Assembly: GCA_028684345.1 (NCBI GenBank)
Contig: JAQUGB010000129.1
Coordinates: 1 to 5,175, forward strand
Source: Tepidiphilus sp.
GTDB lineage: Bacteria > Pseudomonadota > Gammaproteobacteria > Burkholderiales > Rhodocyclaceae
DNA: 5,175 nucleotides
Reading direction: 5' to 3'
Below the pieces are notes generated by a model. It searched no databases. It was given only the letters and a program-made list of their open reading frames with translations, and was not told where the DNA came from. This document shows, in pieces, positions 5,052-5,175 of the stretch; the stretch's first letter is position 1; each line of letters begins with the position of its first letter. The position numbers and the translations under genes were made by a program.

Positions 5052-5175
5052 CCGAAGAAATGCAAAACAAGACCCGGCAGCGCATGGTCGGACGTGTCGT
5101 GAGTACCGCCCGAGCCAAGACGGTCGCCGTGTTGGTCGAACGTCGCGTGGCGCATCCCCTCTATGGGAAGATCGT
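5048..5175 (+). CDS. rpsQ: 30S ribosomal protein S17, N-terminal part (partial)
   Basis: The first 42 residues plus two bases of the next codon are present; the gene runs off the window, and roughly half of the usual 84-90 residues is missing. S17 is a primary 16S rRNA-binding protein of the OB-fold class, needed early in 30S assembly. The start of the fold is clear from MVGRVVS (13-19), KTVAVLVER (24-32) and HPLYGKI (36-42). The turn before KT reads TARA, where many homologues have a NKM- or DKM-type sequence. The ATG at 5048 overlaps the rpmC stop as ATGA, and AAGGGG (5035-5040) stands 7 bases upstream. As rplP, rpmC and rpsQ are the usual end of the S10 operon, the spc genes (rplN onward) would be expected next. 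Confidence 0.96.
   Translation, partial: MTEEMQNKTRQRMVGRVVSTARAKTVAVLVERRVAHPLYGKI

Noticed and set aside
1..5175. Mobile elements, CRISPR arrays, tRNA or rRNA genes, horizontally acquired cargo
   Set aside because: No direct repeats, terminal inverted repeats, tRNA-like folds or composition breaks were seen; almost every base belongs to a conserved ribosomal protein gene or its short leader.

Overview
The window is a piece of the main ribosomal-protein gene cluster (str-S10-spc region) of a GC-rich bacterium. Everything is on the + strand. The gene order is tuf (3' end), rpsJ, rplC, rplD, rplW, rplB, rpsS, rplV, rpsC, rplP, rpmC, rpsQ (5' end). Three things point to a betaproteobacterium: tuf runs directly into rpsJ; L4, L29 and EF-Tu have beta-type sequences as I recall them; and S3 has a long basic C-terminal tail. 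A thermophilic or Hydrogenophilales-like member is possible, but I cannot settle the genus. No mobile element, CRISPR array, tRNA or rRNA gene is visible, and every identified gene is intact apart from the two cut by the window edges.

Layout: bases 1-125 end the elongation factor Tu gene, followed by a strong intrinsic terminator (142-173). A 24-base stretch then carries a boxA-like sequence and the weak ribosome binding site of rpsJ (198-509). A 111-base gap (510-620) follows, holding a near-ideal sigma70 promoter (TTGCAT, 17 bases, TATAAT), a small UUCG-capped hairpin close to the expected transcript start, a second hairpin and the strong ribosome binding site of rplC. From rplC onward the genes are packed with gaps of 18 bases or less, or with overlaps: ATGA junctions at rplD/rplW and rpmC/rpsQ, a 1-base (or ATGA) junction at rplP/rpmC, and 23 bases at rpsC/rplP. 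This indicates one co-transcribed, translationally coupled unit.

The products are all parts of the translation machinery. L2, L3, L4, L16, L22, L23 and L29 belong to the 50S subunit (L2, L3, L4, L16 and L22 near the peptidyl-transferase centre or exit tunnel; L23 and L29 at the tunnel exit). S3, S10, S17 and S19 belong to the 30S subunit, and EF-Tu delivers aminoacyl-tRNA. S10 is also the transcription factor NusE.

No wholly new system is present. The most interesting part is regulatory. rpsJ (nusE) is isolated between a terminator and a fresh promoter, and a boxA-like element, the kind of RNA that NusB-S10 binds, overlaps its ribosome binding site. This suggests, but does not prove, that S10/NusE may control its own expression separately from the rest of the operon.
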